Notes: generated from the sequence alone by a model not told the origin. A stretch of 55,031 nucleotides of DNA from Ulvibacter sp047614245 (GCA_047614245.1 JBLHIC010000009.1:1-55031), one strand, 5' to 3'. Shown: positions 35,027-43,555, numbered from the stretch's first letter. Translations and numbers: made by a program.

Positions 35027-36205
35027 TTATTTTCTTTCAATCACCATTGCTGAAGCACCACCGCCACCATTACATATAGCTGCGGCTCCAATTTTGGCAT
35101 TGTTTTGTTTTAAAACATTGAGTAAGGTAATTACAATTCTTACACCACTGCATCCCAGAGGATGTCCTAAAGAAACAGCTCCCCCGTTAACGTTTACATT
35201 GGAGTCGGAAAGACCCAATATCTTCATATTTGATAAACCAACGACAGCGAACGCCTCATTAAATTCAAAATAATCAACATCACTTTGATTAATTCCAGCC
35301 TTAGCCAATGCCTTTGGCAGCGCTTTTGATGGGGCAGTAGTAAACCATTCTGGTTCATGAGCCGCATCGGCATAACCTTTTATCGAAGCAAGGGGCGAAA
35401 GCCCGAGCTCCAGAGCTTTTTCAGCACTCATAAGAATCATGGCACCGGCACCGTCATTAATCGTAGAAGCATTTGCAGCTGTAACAGTACCATCTTTTGA
35501 AAATGCTGGACGCAACATTGGAATTTTATCCATTCGTACATTCTTATATTCTTCGTCTTCGGAAATGATTATTGGTTCTCCTCTTCTTTGTGGCACTGAA
35601 ACAGGAATTACTTCGTCACTATATTTACCTTCAGACCAGGCTTTAGCCGAACGCTCATAGGACTGAATTGCATAAGCATCTTGATCCTCTCTTGAAAATT
35701 TATATTCTTTAGCACAGGCATCGGCACAAACACCCATAGCATTTTGGTCATATGCATCAACCAAGCCATCTATTTGCATGCCGTCTATTAATGATGCTGG
35801 ACCAAATTTAGTCCCTCTTCGCATATGCACGTAATGCGGGATGTTACTCATACTTTCCATTCCACCTGCAACCACAATATCTGCATCGCCAAGTGCAATT
35901 GCCTGTGCAGCATTCATTAAAGCCTTCATTCCAGATGCACAAACCTTATTTACTGTAGTACAAGGCACGGTATTTGGTATTCCGGCTCCAAGAGCTGCTT
36001 GCCTCGCTGGCGCTTGTCCAACACCAGCCTGTACTACATTACCCATAAAAACTTCTTGAACCAAAGTCGGATCTAGATTAATAGTATCTAAGGCGCCTTT
36101 AATAGCCGCCGAACCTAATTGAGTCGCGGTTAAGGAAGATAAACTTCCCATAAAGCTCCCTATTGGAGTTCTCACGGCAGAAACAATAACAACTTCTTTG
36201 CTCAT
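35027..36205 (-). CDS. Acetyl-CoA C-acetyltransferase (thiolase)
   Basis: A 392-residue degradative/biosynthetic-type thiolase condensing or cleaving acyl-CoA. The acylated Cys is in TTVNKVCASGMKALM near residue 88; GGMESMSNIPHY near 120, the histidine motif EAFAVVGL near 335 and the C-terminal GHPLGCSGVRIVITL and CNGGGGASAMVIERK signatures are complete. I use ATG 36203-36205, giving MSKEVVIVSAVRTPIGSF, rather than the ATG 27 bases upstream, because thiolases start right before this VRTPIG strand. The substrate chain length cannot be fixed. Confidence 0.94.
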   Translation of the reverse strand: MSKEVVIVSAVRTPIGSFMGSLSSLTATQLGSAAIKGALDTINLDPTLVQEVFMGNVVQAGVGQAPARQAALGAGIPNTVPCTTVNKVCASGMKALMNAAQAIALGDADIVVAGGMESMSNIPHYVHMRRGTKFGPASLIDGMQIDGLVDAYDQNAMGVCADACAKEYKFSREDQDAYAIQSYERSAKAWSEGKYSDEVIPVSVPQRRGEPIIISEDEEYKNVRMDKIPMLRPAFSKDGTVTAANASTINDGAGAMILMSAEKALELGLSPLASIKGYADAAHEPEWFTTAPSKALPKALAKAGINQSDVDYFEFNEAFAVVGLSNMKILGLSDSNVNVNGGAVSLGHPLGCSGVRIVITLLNVLKQNNAKIGAAAICNGGGGASAMVIERK

Positions 36206-36370
36206 TTTTTGGATATAATTTTGATTAATCAAGGCTTTTACTGGGCTTCAATGCCTATCGAAAAAGTGATGCGAATTTACATATTAAAAATTAAAATATC
36301 AATCTTTAGGAGAGATGCCTATATGAATAATCAATGGTAATTGATACCTTTACTATTAGGAAAAATTTTC

Positions 36371-38416
36371 ATGAAAAACATCTTTGCACTATTTACAAAA
36401 AATCAATCCTTAATTTACAAGGTTTTCCTTTTTGTAGTAGCTACTTTTCTTGTGATTTATTTACTGCCTAAAGGAGGCCAGTTCAAATATAATTTTCAAA
36501 AAGGGAAGCCTTGGCAATATGAAAACTTATACGCTCCATTTAGCTTTACAATTAAAAAAGATTCTGAAACTCTTGAAAAGGAACGGGAGGCAATAGCTAG
36601 TGGAGCTACTCCTTATTTCGATTATAATGTGAAAATAGCAAATAGAAGTGAGGTTGACTTTATAGATCTATTATCTGAGGTTTTCGTTGATAGCTTATAC
36701 AATTTAACAGTCAATGATGTTAGGAACCTTGGCGTGTCTATTACAAAAGATATTTATGAAAATGGCGTAATAGATGAGATTCATCAATTTGCTGCTGAAA
36801 AAATTGTTTATCTAAAAAAGGGTAATGAGATAGAAGAAATTACCTATAATCAATTCTTAAAAAAAATAGATTTAAACGAAAAAGTAGCTTTAAGTCTTGC
36901 AGAGAATGTAGCAGATGAAGTTCAGATTCTGTTACAGAAAATTTTAGCAAGAACCATTGGAGCCAACATTTCCTTAAATCCAGGACTGACTGAAACGGCT
37001 CAGGACTCTGAAATAAACGCTATAAATCCTAATCAAGGTGTTATAGAAAAAGGCGGTAGAATTATTGCAAAAGGGGAAGTTGTCGAGGGAGATAAATTTA
37101 GGATATTAAACTCCTTGAAATCAGAATATCAATCTCAAGTTTGGAGTAAGTCCAATTTTTATTGGTTACTAATTGGATATTCCTTGCTGGTATCATTGGT
37201 TTTTTTAATGCTCTTTCTCTTTTTGAAAAAATACAGACTCGATATTTTCAACAACAATACGAAAGTGACTTTCATTTTTGTTAATGTTTTCTTGATGGTT
37301 TTACTAACCACTATTGTTGTAAAACTTGATGCCAAATACGTATACGTTGTACCTCTCTGCATTCTACCGCTTATTTTAAAAGCCTTCTTTGACCCTAGGT
37401 TAGGACTGTTCGTTCATGTTCTTACAATACTTTTATTAGGCTTCGTAGTTCCTAATAGCTTTGAGTATATGTTTCTTCAAATAATTGCTGGGATCGTAAC
37501 TATTTTAACTGTTTCAGAATTATATAAGAGAGCAAACCTCTTTATCTCTGTTGGGCAGATTACACTTATATATATAATAGGATATTTTGCATTTTATTTA
37601 ATTCAGGAAGGAAATATTCAAGAGATTGAATGGGAAACTTTTGGATATTTTGTTTTGTGTGGCTTGGCAACTTTATTTGCACATCCACTGATTTATTTAT
37701 ATGAAAAAATATTTGGTCTGGTGTCAGATGTATCTCTCTTGGAGTTAAGCGATACAAATACCAAGTTGCTTAAAGAGCTATCCAATAAGGCCCCAGGTAC
37801 TTTTCACCATTCACTCAATGTAGCCAATTTAGCTGAAGCTGCGGCTAATGAAATTGGAGCTAACTCGATGTTGGTGCGAGTAGGGGCGCTTTATCACGAT
37901 GTAGGGAAAATGGCAAATCCAACGTATTTCACAGAGAATCAAGCAAATTCTATTAATTCTCACGATGAACTAGATCCCAAAGAAAGTGCTCAAATTATCA
38001 TCAATCATGTAATCATTGGGATTGAAATTGCTCGGAAAAATAATCTTCCAGACAGGATTATAGATTTTATTCGAACACATCACGGCACCAGTTTAGTATA
38101 TTATTTCTATAAAAAGGAAAGAGAAATAAGGGGTGATACTAATCCTGAGGATTTCAAATACCCCGGTCCGATTCCTTTTTCAAAAGAAACTGCGATATTA
38201 ATGATGGCCGATAGTGTTGAAGCGGCCAGCAAGAGTATAAAGGACCCTACTTCGATTAAGATTGAATCCTATGTCGAAAAAATTATTGATAGTCAGATGG
38301 AACAGGGTCAATTTTTAAATTCTGACATTACGTTTAAGGAAATTCAAAGAATAAAAAAGGTACTTAAGAAGAAATTAAACAATATGTACCATTTACGGGT
38401 TGAGTATCCTGAGTAG
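36371..38416 (+). CDS. 7TM-HD phosphohydrolase, PgpH type
   Basis: About 681 residues. An N-terminal membrane helix (KVFLFVVATFLVIYLLP, residues 17-33) is followed by a long extracytoplasmic 7TMR-HDED domain (35-260), seven transmembrane segments (about 265-450) and a cytosolic HD domain with the HDIG-type motif ALYHDVGKMANP near 514-525 and FIRTHHGTSLVYYFY near 567. The domain order matches PgpH, which hydrolyses cyclic di-AMP. I start at ATG 36371; an in-frame TTG at 36341 would add a short tail of no value. Stands alone on the + strand; the identity is secure, c-di-AMP as substrate is inferred from the family. Confidence 0.92.
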   Translation: MKNIFALFTKNQSLIYKVFLFVVATFLVIYLLPKGGQFKYNFQKGKPWQYENLYAPFSFTIKKDSETLEKEREAIASGATPYFDYNVKIANRSEVDFIDLLSEVFVDSLYNLTVNDVRNLGVSITKDIYENGVIDEIHQFAAEKIVYLKKGNEIEEITYNQFLKKIDLNEKVALSLAENVADEVQILLQKILARTIGANISLNPGLTETAQDSEINAINPNQGVIEKGGRIIAKGEVVEGDKFRILNSLKSEYQSQVWSKSNFYWLLIGYSLLVSLVFLMLFLFLKKYRLDIFNNNTKVTFIFVNVFLMVLLTTIVVKLDAKYVYVVPLCILPLILKAFFDPRLGLFVHVLTILLLGFVVPNSFEYMFLQIIAGIVTILTVSELYKRANLFISVGQITLIYIIGYFAFYLIQEGNIQEIEWETFGYFVLCGLATLFAHPLIYLYEKIFGLVSDVSLLELSDTNTKLLKELSNKAPGTFHHSLNVANLAEAAANEIGANSMLVRVGALYHDVGKMANPTYFTENQANSINSHDELDPKESAQIIINHVIIGIEIARKNNLPDRIIDFIRTHHGTSLVYYFYKKEREIRGDTNPEDFKYPGPIPFSKETAILMMADSVEAASKSIKDPTSIKIESYVEKIIDSQMEQGQFLNSDITFKEIQRIKKVLKKKLNNMYHLRVEYPE

Positions 38417-38461
38417 TACTTTCTAGTAAAAACCTGTTTATTATAAACAAAGAAGGAGCTT

Positions 38462-38493
38462 AAGAGGGGATTTGGTGTCAGCCCGATATGAAT
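38462..38493. repeat. Decayed duplicate of the tRNA-Arg 3-prime end
   Basis: Aligned without gaps, 27 of 32 bases match 40423-40454, which spans the terminator region and first ~16 bases of the 3-prime end of the tRNA-Arg(TCT) gene (minus strand). The direct repeat is about 1.96 kb downstream of the tRNA in transcription direction. It looks like an old attachment-site copy or a fragment of a lost tRNA. Confidence 0.6.
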
Positions 38494-38598
38494 ATCTTTG
38501 ATGTTTTTACACAAAATTTCCCCGTGATTAATGACTTTGATGATTGTTTCACAGGGAATTAATTTGAGATATTTAAAAAAACTGGCGAGTAATTTGAT

Positions 38599-38823
38599 TC
38601 ATTCTATAATCTCATAATCAATACTTAGTTTTCGCAATGCTCTCAGAGCAGAACTAGAGTTTTTATCTTCCACCTCAATATCTATAGCGTCTCCTTCTAA
38701 GAATATACCTGTAAGCTCGTTCGACAAGGATTCATCAATGTTAGATGAAATCTCCATAATACATTTTGCTATTGCTCTTCTATCTGGCCTTTGAGCATCA
38801 CAAGACAATAAGTTTAATTTCAT
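38599..38823 (-). CDS. Hypothetical small protein
   Basis: A 74-residue acidic protein (MKLNLLSCDAQRPDRRAIAK..., ending KLSIDYEIIE) with no signal peptide or recognised family. It has a predicted alpha-beta pattern with a conserved-looking LTGIFLEGDAIDIEVEDK strand region. It lies on the minus strand 49 bases after a smaller ORF (38873-39007), within the interval bounded by the tRNA-Arg gene and its decayed copy. Function unknown. Confidence 0.55.
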   Translation of the reverse strand: MKLNLLSCDAQRPDRRAIAKCIMEISSNIDESLSNELTGIFLEGDAIDIEVEDKNSSSALRALRKLSIDYEIIE

Positions 38824-38872
38824 AAAAAATGATTTTCACATGCAAGATACTAAAGTTGATATTAGCCAAGCT

Positions 38873-39007
38873 CTAAATATCCATGCCAATTTTTTTTTCA
38901 GCCCATTTCAGTTCATTTTGAATTCTATTGTATTCAGTAATGAGCATCTCTTCTTTGATTTTAATGTTAGTAGTAGTAATAAAACTGAAGGATATTATGT
39001 CTGTCAT
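38873..39007 (-). CDS. Candidate small protein (44 residues)
   Basis: An open frame missing from many predictors because of its size. ATG at 39005-39007, stop TAG at 38873-38875. The second half (KIKEEMLITEYNRIQNELKW, ending AEKKIGMDI) has a coding-like, coiled-coil composition, and an internal ATG could give a 24-residue product. It lies 49 bases upstream of the 74-residue gene on the same strand. Function unknown. Confidence 0.4.
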   Translation of the reverse strand: MTDIISFSFITTTNIKIKEEMLITEYNRIQNELKWAEKKIGMDI

Positions 39008-39062
39008 TCAGATGTTATGCTTGCACAGGGGTTTGTTTAAATTATATAGAATGTATTTGCAT

Positions 39063-39098
39063 AAAAAAAGCCTCTCAAATAATGGAGAAGCTTTTTTT
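39063..39098 (-). terminator. Rho-independent terminator of the OmpA-like gene
   Basis: Minus strand AAAAAAAGCTTCTC / GAGAGGCTTTTTTT: 14-bp stem (7 A-T plus a mixed 7-bp upper part with one G-U), 8-base loop, T-run at the end, 35 bases after the gene's stop. Confidence 0.85.
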
Positions 39099-39133
39099 AT
39101 AACAACTAAGGAAACTATTATATTCGATTTACG

Positions 39134-39970
39134 TTACTCGTTTTCGTTCTCAGAATCCATAAGAGCGAAAAATTTATCAATATTTGGAAGAATAATGATT
39201 TGTGTTCTTCTGTTTTTTGATCTATTCTCTTTAGTGTCATTCTCTGCAAGTGGTTGGTAACTACTTCTACCAGCAGCAATAATTTTTTCAGGAGCTACTT
39301 TATATTCGCTTTGTAGTTTACGCACTACAGAAGTGGCTCTTAGAACACTTAAATCCCAGTTGTCGGCAATATTTACCCTGCTAATAGCTCTTGAGTCTGT
39401 ATGACCCACAATGGCAACTTCTATACTTTCCTCTGAATTAATAACATCTGCTAATTTTTGTAATAACCGATCAGATTTTGAACTTAAATAGTAACTACCC
39501 GTTTTAAATAACATATTATCAGCAATTGAAATCCTAACAACAGTTTCATTGATGTGAACCGAAAAGTCGTCATCCTCGTTCATATTACTTTCGCTTATCG
39601 TCTTTTCAAGATTATAAGCAACAGCTAAATTCATTGAATCCTTTAAAGTTTTAGCTTGACTTAGTTTTCCTGCATCAACATTTTTTAATGTTTCACGCAT
39701 TCTTACTCTCGTATTGTTTGAAATAACAGCACCATCTTTAACCTCAAACTTAGAATCACCTTCTTCTCTAAGTGACATAATTTTAGCATTGTATGTGTCT
39801 ACACGTGCTTCAATTTTAGCGAATTTTGCTTCTAAACCTTCTTTTTCAACTTTTGTTTTTTGTAATTCACTTTTAATCTCTCCATTTTCTTGTTCTAGGG
39901 CTATGTATTTCTTTTTTGAAACACAAGAAAAAACAAGAATGGCTAGTAATAAGATTGAAATTTTTTTCAT
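39134..39970 (-). CDS. OmpA-family lipoprotein
   Basis: A 278-residue outer-membrane lipoprotein. The signal MKKISILLLAILVFSC gives lipobox VFSC with Cys at residue 16. A coiled-coil stretch (about 24-68, LEQENGEIKSELQKTKVEKEGLEAKFAKIEARV) is followed by a C-terminal OmpA/MotB peptidoglycan-binding domain (about 150-265) with VAIVGHTDSRAIS and NRRTQIIILP. It would tether the outer membrane to peptidoglycan. It has a clean promoter and terminator and lies in the interval between the tRNA-Arg gene and its decayed copy. Very likely real; partner unknown. Confidence 0.92.
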   Translation of the reverse strand: MKKISILLLAILVFSCVSKKKYIALEQENGEIKSELQKTKVEKEGLEAKFAKIEARVDTYNAKIMSLREEGDSKFEVKDGAVISNNTRVRMRETLKNVDAGKLSQAKTLKDSMNLAVAYNLEKTISESNMNEDDDFSVHINETVVRISIADNMLFKTGSYYLSSKSDRLLQKLADVINSEESIEVAIVGHTDSRAISRVNIADNWDLSVLRATSVVRKLQSEYKVAPEKIIAAGRSSYQPLAENDTKENRSKNRRTQIIILPNIDKFFALMDSENENE

Positions 39971-39993
39971 GTTAATGGTTTTTTTGTATTGGA

Positions 39994-40025
39994 CAAATTT
40001 ACCTTTAAAATCCTCTTATGCACAA
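39994..40025 (-). promoter_or_regulatory. Bacteroidota promoter for the OmpA-like gene
   Basis: Minus strand TTG (40023-40025), 21-base spacer, TAAATTTG (39994-40001), an exact -7 match, 24 bases upstream of the ATG. Confidence 0.65.
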
Positions 40026-40100
40026 TGAAGGGCACATTTTTTTTTTGACATAGACCCTGCTATTTATATTGACACAAGTGTGCAGATTGAGTAGAAATTT

Positions 40101-40244
40101 TTAATCGGCACAACTTTCATAATATTCTCCTGCTATGTATGTTTTCCATTCAGAAGCTCCAGACAATTTAACGGTCATTTCTCCTTCCATAGGCCCAATG
40201 GTTTCATGTCTTGATGTTCTAAATTCATACCTTTCTGATTCCAT
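40101..40244 (-). CDS. Candidate small protein or gene fragment
   Basis: A 47-residue frame (MESERYEFRTSRHETIG... ending AGEYYESCAD) with coding-like composition; upstream in-frame sequence extends 19 codons to another ATG at 40301. No family recognised. It lies between the tRNA-Arg gene and the OmpA-like gene, so it may be a remnant of inserted DNA rather than a functional gene. Confidence 0.35.
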   Translation of the reverse strand: MESERYEFRTSRHETIGPMEGEMTVKLSGASEWKTYIAGEYYESCAD

Positions 40245-40409
40245 AAGGAAAGACAAGTCCAAAACAAGTCTTAGTTCTATGCTCAAACACAGAGATCTCA
40301 ATCACAGGAAGATTTTTCATCATAAGAAATTATTTCAACGGCTACGAAAGGCCATCAGAAAATACGGGAGTAGATGGTGTAAATATAAACATCTGTACTT
40401 ACATCAAAC

Positions 40410-40431
40410 AAAAAATCCCCTGAAGAGGGGA
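40410..40431 (-). terminator. Terminator of the tRNA operon
   Basis: Minus strand TCCCCT / AGGGGA 6-bp G/C-rich stem with a 4-base loop followed by TTTTTT, eight bases after the tRNA-Arg 3-prime end. Confidence 0.85.
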
Positions 40432-40438
40432 CTTGATG

Positions 40439-40512
40439 TGAGCCCGATAGGATTCGAACCTATGACCGCCTCCTTAGAAGGGAGGTGCTCTATCCAGCTG
40501 AGCTACGAGCCC
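40439..40512 (-). tRNA. tRNA-Arg (TCT)
   Basis: Minus strand GGGCTCG...CGGGCTC acceptor stem with A discriminator, D-loop AGCTCAGCTGGATAGAGC, anticodon stem CCTCC/GGAGG with loop CTTCTAA (anticodon TCT), and T-loop GGTTCGAATCC. CCA is not encoded. Last of three tRNAs; a decayed copy of its 3-prime end lies at 38462-38493. Confidence 0.97.
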
Positions 40513-40614
40513 GTTTAAGGGTCTTTATTTTAATTGAAGTAAAGTTGTAAAATCAACTCAATCTCTCTAGTATTAAAAAAGGAGTCTTTTGTAAAAACTC
40601 CAAATTTTATTTTG

Positions 40615-40689
40615 TCGGGGTGGCAGGATTCGAACCTGCGGCCTCCACGTCCCAAACGTGGCGCGATAACCGGGCTACGCTACACCCCG
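40615..40689 (-). tRNA. tRNA-Pro (TGG)
   Basis: Minus strand CGGGGTG / CACCCCG acceptor stem, discriminator A, anticodon stem CCACG/CGTGG with loop TTTGGGA (anticodon TGG), T-loop GGTTCGAATCC. CCA not encoded. Middle gene of the Ser-Pro-Arg operon. Confidence 0.97.
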
Positions 40690-40726
40690 ATGGTGTTTTT
40701 TTGAATAAAAATCCGCTTCAAAATTG

Positions 40727-40811
40727 CGGAGAGTGCGGGATTCGAACCCGCGCGACAGTTTCCCGTCGACAGTTTAGCAAACTGCTCCATTAACCACTCT
40801 GGCAACTCTCC
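40727..40811 (-). tRNA. tRNA-Ser (GCT)
   Basis: Minus strand GGAGAGT / ACTCTCC acceptor stem, G discriminator, anticodon loop TTGCTAA (anticodon GCT), a long class II variable arm and T-loop GGTTCGAATCC. First gene of the tRNA operon, 37 bases downstream of its promoter's -7 box. Confidence 0.96.
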
Positions 40812-40847
40812 AATATATTAAGAACTTGTCACTTTAAAATGCGGTTG

Positions 40848-40878
40848 CAAATGTAAGTTTTCAATTGTTATAACGCAA
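40848..40878 (-). promoter_or_regulatory. Bacteroidota promoter of the tRNA operon
   Basis: Minus strand TTG (40876-40878), 20-base spacer, TACATTTG (40848-40855), an exact consensus match; predicts a leader of about 30 bases before tRNA-Ser. Confidence 0.7.
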
Positions 40879-40961
40879 AATTTAGTCAGTTTTTTTAAAG
40901 CTTTTTTATTCGGTTCAAAATAAATTGATTAACAGCCAGAGTTTATTCAATCGAAGTTATC

Positions 40962-42131
40962 CTAAGTTACTTTTGAACAGATAATTACAACCTTTTTTTC
41001 ATTTGCAATCGTGGTGAAGAATAAATATTTGTCACCACCTTCATTAATTTTCCATTTTTTTCTTAAAGAGGCAACACTTTCTGGGAAATTACGAGTCGCA
41101 ATATTTGCCGTCTTAATTTTTAAGTTTTTCCGAATTTCACTTTTTGAATATGTAATTACTTCTTTAATAATGAATCGACGTCCAGGAAATTTTTGTATCG
41201 TGTCACTCGTGTACAAGTGTGAATGCTTATGTAATTTTTCTACCTCGAATTCTTCGGAAAGGAGACCAAAAGCACCGCTTTTAAGTATGGCAGCATTAGG
41301 CTCATATAAATATTTTAAAGGAACATTATAACGAGTCTCAGCTTTAGCATCCCATTTAAAGTCAAAAGTTTCAGAAGAATTACTCTTCAGGTTGATAGTA
41401 TACACATCGGGTTCCACATCTGAATCTTTCCGCAAGAGCCAAATCAGTTCCTTTACTTCATTATTTACTGCAACTATGTGTATTTGGTAAACACAACTCA
41501 ATTCACTCAACCCAGCCGAAATATCTAGCATTGGGGATGTCTTTAGCATCAAAACTCCACATTGGTCGAGTAGGTGGTGGATGTTTTTAGGAATATTGGG
41601 TTCACAGTCCTCCAATAGATAAACCTTCCCCTTTTTATCATGACGCCGGGAGGGATCTGCATAAATAACCTCGTACTCCTTCTTCAAAACTGTATCTAGC
41701 CCACTACTGTCAGAACACTGTACGTTCGAACTTCCTAAAATATTGAAATTATGTTTTGCAATTTTTGATAGCTCCGCGTTTATTTCAAAGTAGTCGAGAG
41801 AATTAACTTTTTTAGAAAAATAATAAGAGTCTACACCAAAACCTCCAGTAATATCAGCTAAAGAATCTCCAGAAATCAGCGATGCCTTATATCTTGCCGT
41901 TAATTCTGAAGAGGTTTGTTCCAAATTTAGTTTAGGAGGATAATATATCCGGTCATTTTTATACCAAGTGGGCAGCTTAATTTTAATTTTTCTTCTACTT
42001 TCAATTTGTTGAATTAGTTCTTGAACAGTGACTTGTATAAAGGGACTTCCTGCGAACGCAAGCTTGGATGACGGATCGGGATAATTATTTATAAAATCCT
42101 GAATTTCTCTATCTAAAATGTCGTTATTCAA
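40962..42131 (-). CDS. PG_1098-like (THUMP-like) SAM-dependent methyltransferase
   Basis: A 389-residue class I methyltransferase of the Bacteroidota PG_1098/THUMP-like family, of unknown substrate. SAM motif I is ADITGGFGVDSYYFSK near residue 93; the catalytic-type motif is YADPSRRHDKKGKVY near 155. The C-terminal part (about 270-385) carries a ferredoxin-like THUMP-like region with FPGRRFIIKEVI and ANIATRNFPESVASLRKKW. The latter points to an RNA substrate. It sits directly after trmH (4-base gap) and near rsmE and tsaD, so a role in RNA modification is a reasonable inference. Confidence 0.86.
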   Translation of the reverse strand: MNNDILDREIQDFINNYPDPSSKLAFAGSPFIQVTVQELIQQIESRRKIKIKLPTWYKNDRIYYPPKLNLEQTSSELTARYKASLISGDSLADITGGFGVDSYYFSKKVNSLDYFEINAELSKIAKHNFNILGSSNVQCSDSSGLDTVLKKEYEVIYADPSRRHDKKGKVYLLEDCEPNIPKNIHHLLDQCGVLMLKTSPMLDISAGLSELSCVYQIHIVAVNNEVKELIWLLRKDSDVEPDVYTINLKSNSSETFDFKWDAKAETRYNVPLKYLYEPNAAILKSGAFGLLSEEFEVEKLHKHSHLYTSDTIQKFPGRRFIIKEVITYSKSEIRKNLKIKTANIATRNFPESVASLRKKWKINEGGDKYLFFTTIANEKKVVIICSKVT

Positions 42132-42135
42132 TCAA

Positions 42136-42642
42136 TTACTTTAATTTGTTAACTATGGTATAGAGAGCGATGCCAGTTGCCTGAACAACATTCATGCTGC
42201 TATTCTCTCCATACATTTCAATATGCATATGCTTTGAAGTTAAAGCCAATATTTCTTCGGAAATACCAAACTGTTCATTCCCAATGATTAAAACAACAGC
42301 TTTCTTGTCCAAAGTAATCCTTTCTGAAGGAATACTTATTTCACTTATTTCTAATGCTATGATATCATAACCCTTATTCTTTAAGTCTTTTAAGGTTGTA
42401 TTAATTTCCTTACAAATAACGAAATCAACAGATTTATATGTTTCCCTTGCTGTTTTCTTAAGTCTAGAAGAGTTAATATCTATGTTCCCATTATAGAATA
42501 ATATCTGTTCTACACCAAAGGCTTCACAGACACGAAATAAACCGCCAATATTAGCAGGACTGCTCAAACCATCACATAATACAATTACAGGAAATTTTTT
42601 ATTCGAAAATGGGGTAGTGGTATGAGAATGTTGAAAAGTCAT
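42136..42642 (-). CDS. TrmH/SpoU family RNA 2'-O-methyltransferase
   Basis: A 168-residue SPOUT methyltransferase. Motif 1 in NIGGLFRVCEAFG near residue 33, motif 2 in VLIIGNEQFGISEEIL near 125 and motif 3 in NSSMNVVQATGIALY near 150 form the knotted SAM site. It is a short member without an N-terminal substrate-binding domain, close to TrmL-like in size, but the target nucleotide cannot be assigned. It overlaps the DUF4159 stop by one base and precedes the PG_1098-like gene in the same operon. Confidence 0.9.
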   Translation of the reverse strand: MTFQHSHTTTPFSNKKFPVIVLCDGLSSPANIGGLFRVCEAFGVEQILFYNGNIDINSSRLKKTARETYKSVDFVICKEINTTLKDLKNKGYDIIALEISEISIPSERITLDKKAVVLIIGNEQFGISEEILALTSKHMHIEMYGENSSMNVVQATGIALYTIVNKLK

Positions 42643-43286
42643 TAATTTTCAAATGCATACTTTACAATATTCGCTCCCATTCTAAGGGCTTTTAGTCTAA
42701 CTTCCGGTGGATCATTATGTATTTCGGGGTTTTCCCAACCATCACCTAAATCACTTTCAAGGGTGTACAATAACAATAATCGACCGTTTTCAAATATTCC
42801 AAATGCCTGAGGCCTCTTATTATCATGTTCATGAATTTTCGGTAAACCCTCCGGGAAATTGAAAGCATAGCTAAAAATGGGATGATCTACAGGGATTTCG
42901 ATTAATTCATTATTAGGAAAAACTTTAATCAGTTCTTTCCTAAGATATTGATCCATTCCGTAGTTGTCGTCGATGTGCAAAAAACCACCACTTAAAAGAT
43001 AGTTCCTTAGGTTTTTCGCCTCGTCCTGTGTAAAAAAAACATTCCCGTGACCAGTCATATGGACCAAAGGATAATCAAAGATATCAATACTATTTGGGGT
43101 AACCGTAACAGGTTTCTGTTTAATAGTTGTTTGAATATTTTCGTTACAAAAACTAACCAGATTTACCAATGAAGTAGGATTGCTATACCAGTCACCACCG
43201 CCACCATACTTCAATACTGCAATACTTTGACTAGTGATAGTGCCGAAAGAAAATAATGTAAAAAGGGATATTATTCTTAAATGCAT
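42642..43286 (-). CDS. DUF4159 domain protein, exported
   Basis: About 214 residues. An N-terminal signal (MHLRIISLFTLFSFGTITSQ) suggests export; I prefer this Met over the one three codons upstream. The DUF4159 domain shows YGGGGDWYSNPTSLVNLV near 29, PLVHMTGHGNVFFTQDEA near 72, GGFLHIDDNYGMDQYLRKEL near 102 and the closing GDGWENPEIHNDPPEVR near 182. It resembles a glutamine-amidotransferase-like fold as found next to MoxR/BatA-type genes, though none are here. Function unknown; it overlaps trmH by one base. Confidence 0.87.
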   Translation of the reverse strand: MHLRIISLFTLFSFGTITSQSIAVLKYGGGGDWYSNPTSLVNLVSFCNENIQTTIKQKPVTVTPNSIDIFDYPLVHMTGHGNVFFTQDEAKNLRNYLLSGGFLHIDDNYGMDQYLRKELIKVFPNNELIEIPVDHPIFSYAFNFPEGLPKIHEHDNKRPQAFGIFENGRLLLLYTLESDLGDGWENPEIHNDPPEVRLKALRMGANIVKYAFEN

Positions 43287-43330
43287 AGCATCCAAAAATA
43301 CAAAAACACGAAATGAAAAGAGGGGTAATT

Positions 43331-43555
43331 TTAAAAAGAAATTTTATCGAACATTCTCGTGTTCAAATCATCCATAAATTGACTCCAATCCGCACTTAAA
43401 TTGGAAACAGTTACAAGTTTAACTTCAACTTTTATTTCCTTTAGTAACGAATCAATTCTTGAATTATATACTAATACTGGTTGTCGTAAAAGAGCCGTTT
43501 CTGGCCTTCTACTAGTTACCGATGATTTAGTTTTATTCTTTGTAATAGAAAGCAT
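43331..43555 (-). CDS. Hypothetical small protein
   Basis: A 74-residue basic protein (MLSITKNKTKSSVTSRRPETALLR..., ending NTRMFDKISF), no signal peptide and no family recognised. The second half (IDSLLKEIKVEVKLVTVSN) looks like an alpha-beta unit. It lies 44 bases before the DUF4159 gene and 113 after rsmE on the same strand. Its reality depends on coding potential only. Confidence 0.4.
   Translation of the reverse strand: MLSITKNKTKSSVTSRRPETALLRQPVLVYNSRIDSLLKEIKVEVKLVTVSNLSADWSQFMDDLNTRMFDKISF

Noticed and set aside
40135..40518. A 127-residue + strand frame ending near tRNA-Arg
   Set aside because: Its C-terminus is the translated complement of the tRNA (a SPIGFEPMTASLEG-type peptide), a classic false gene over tRNA.
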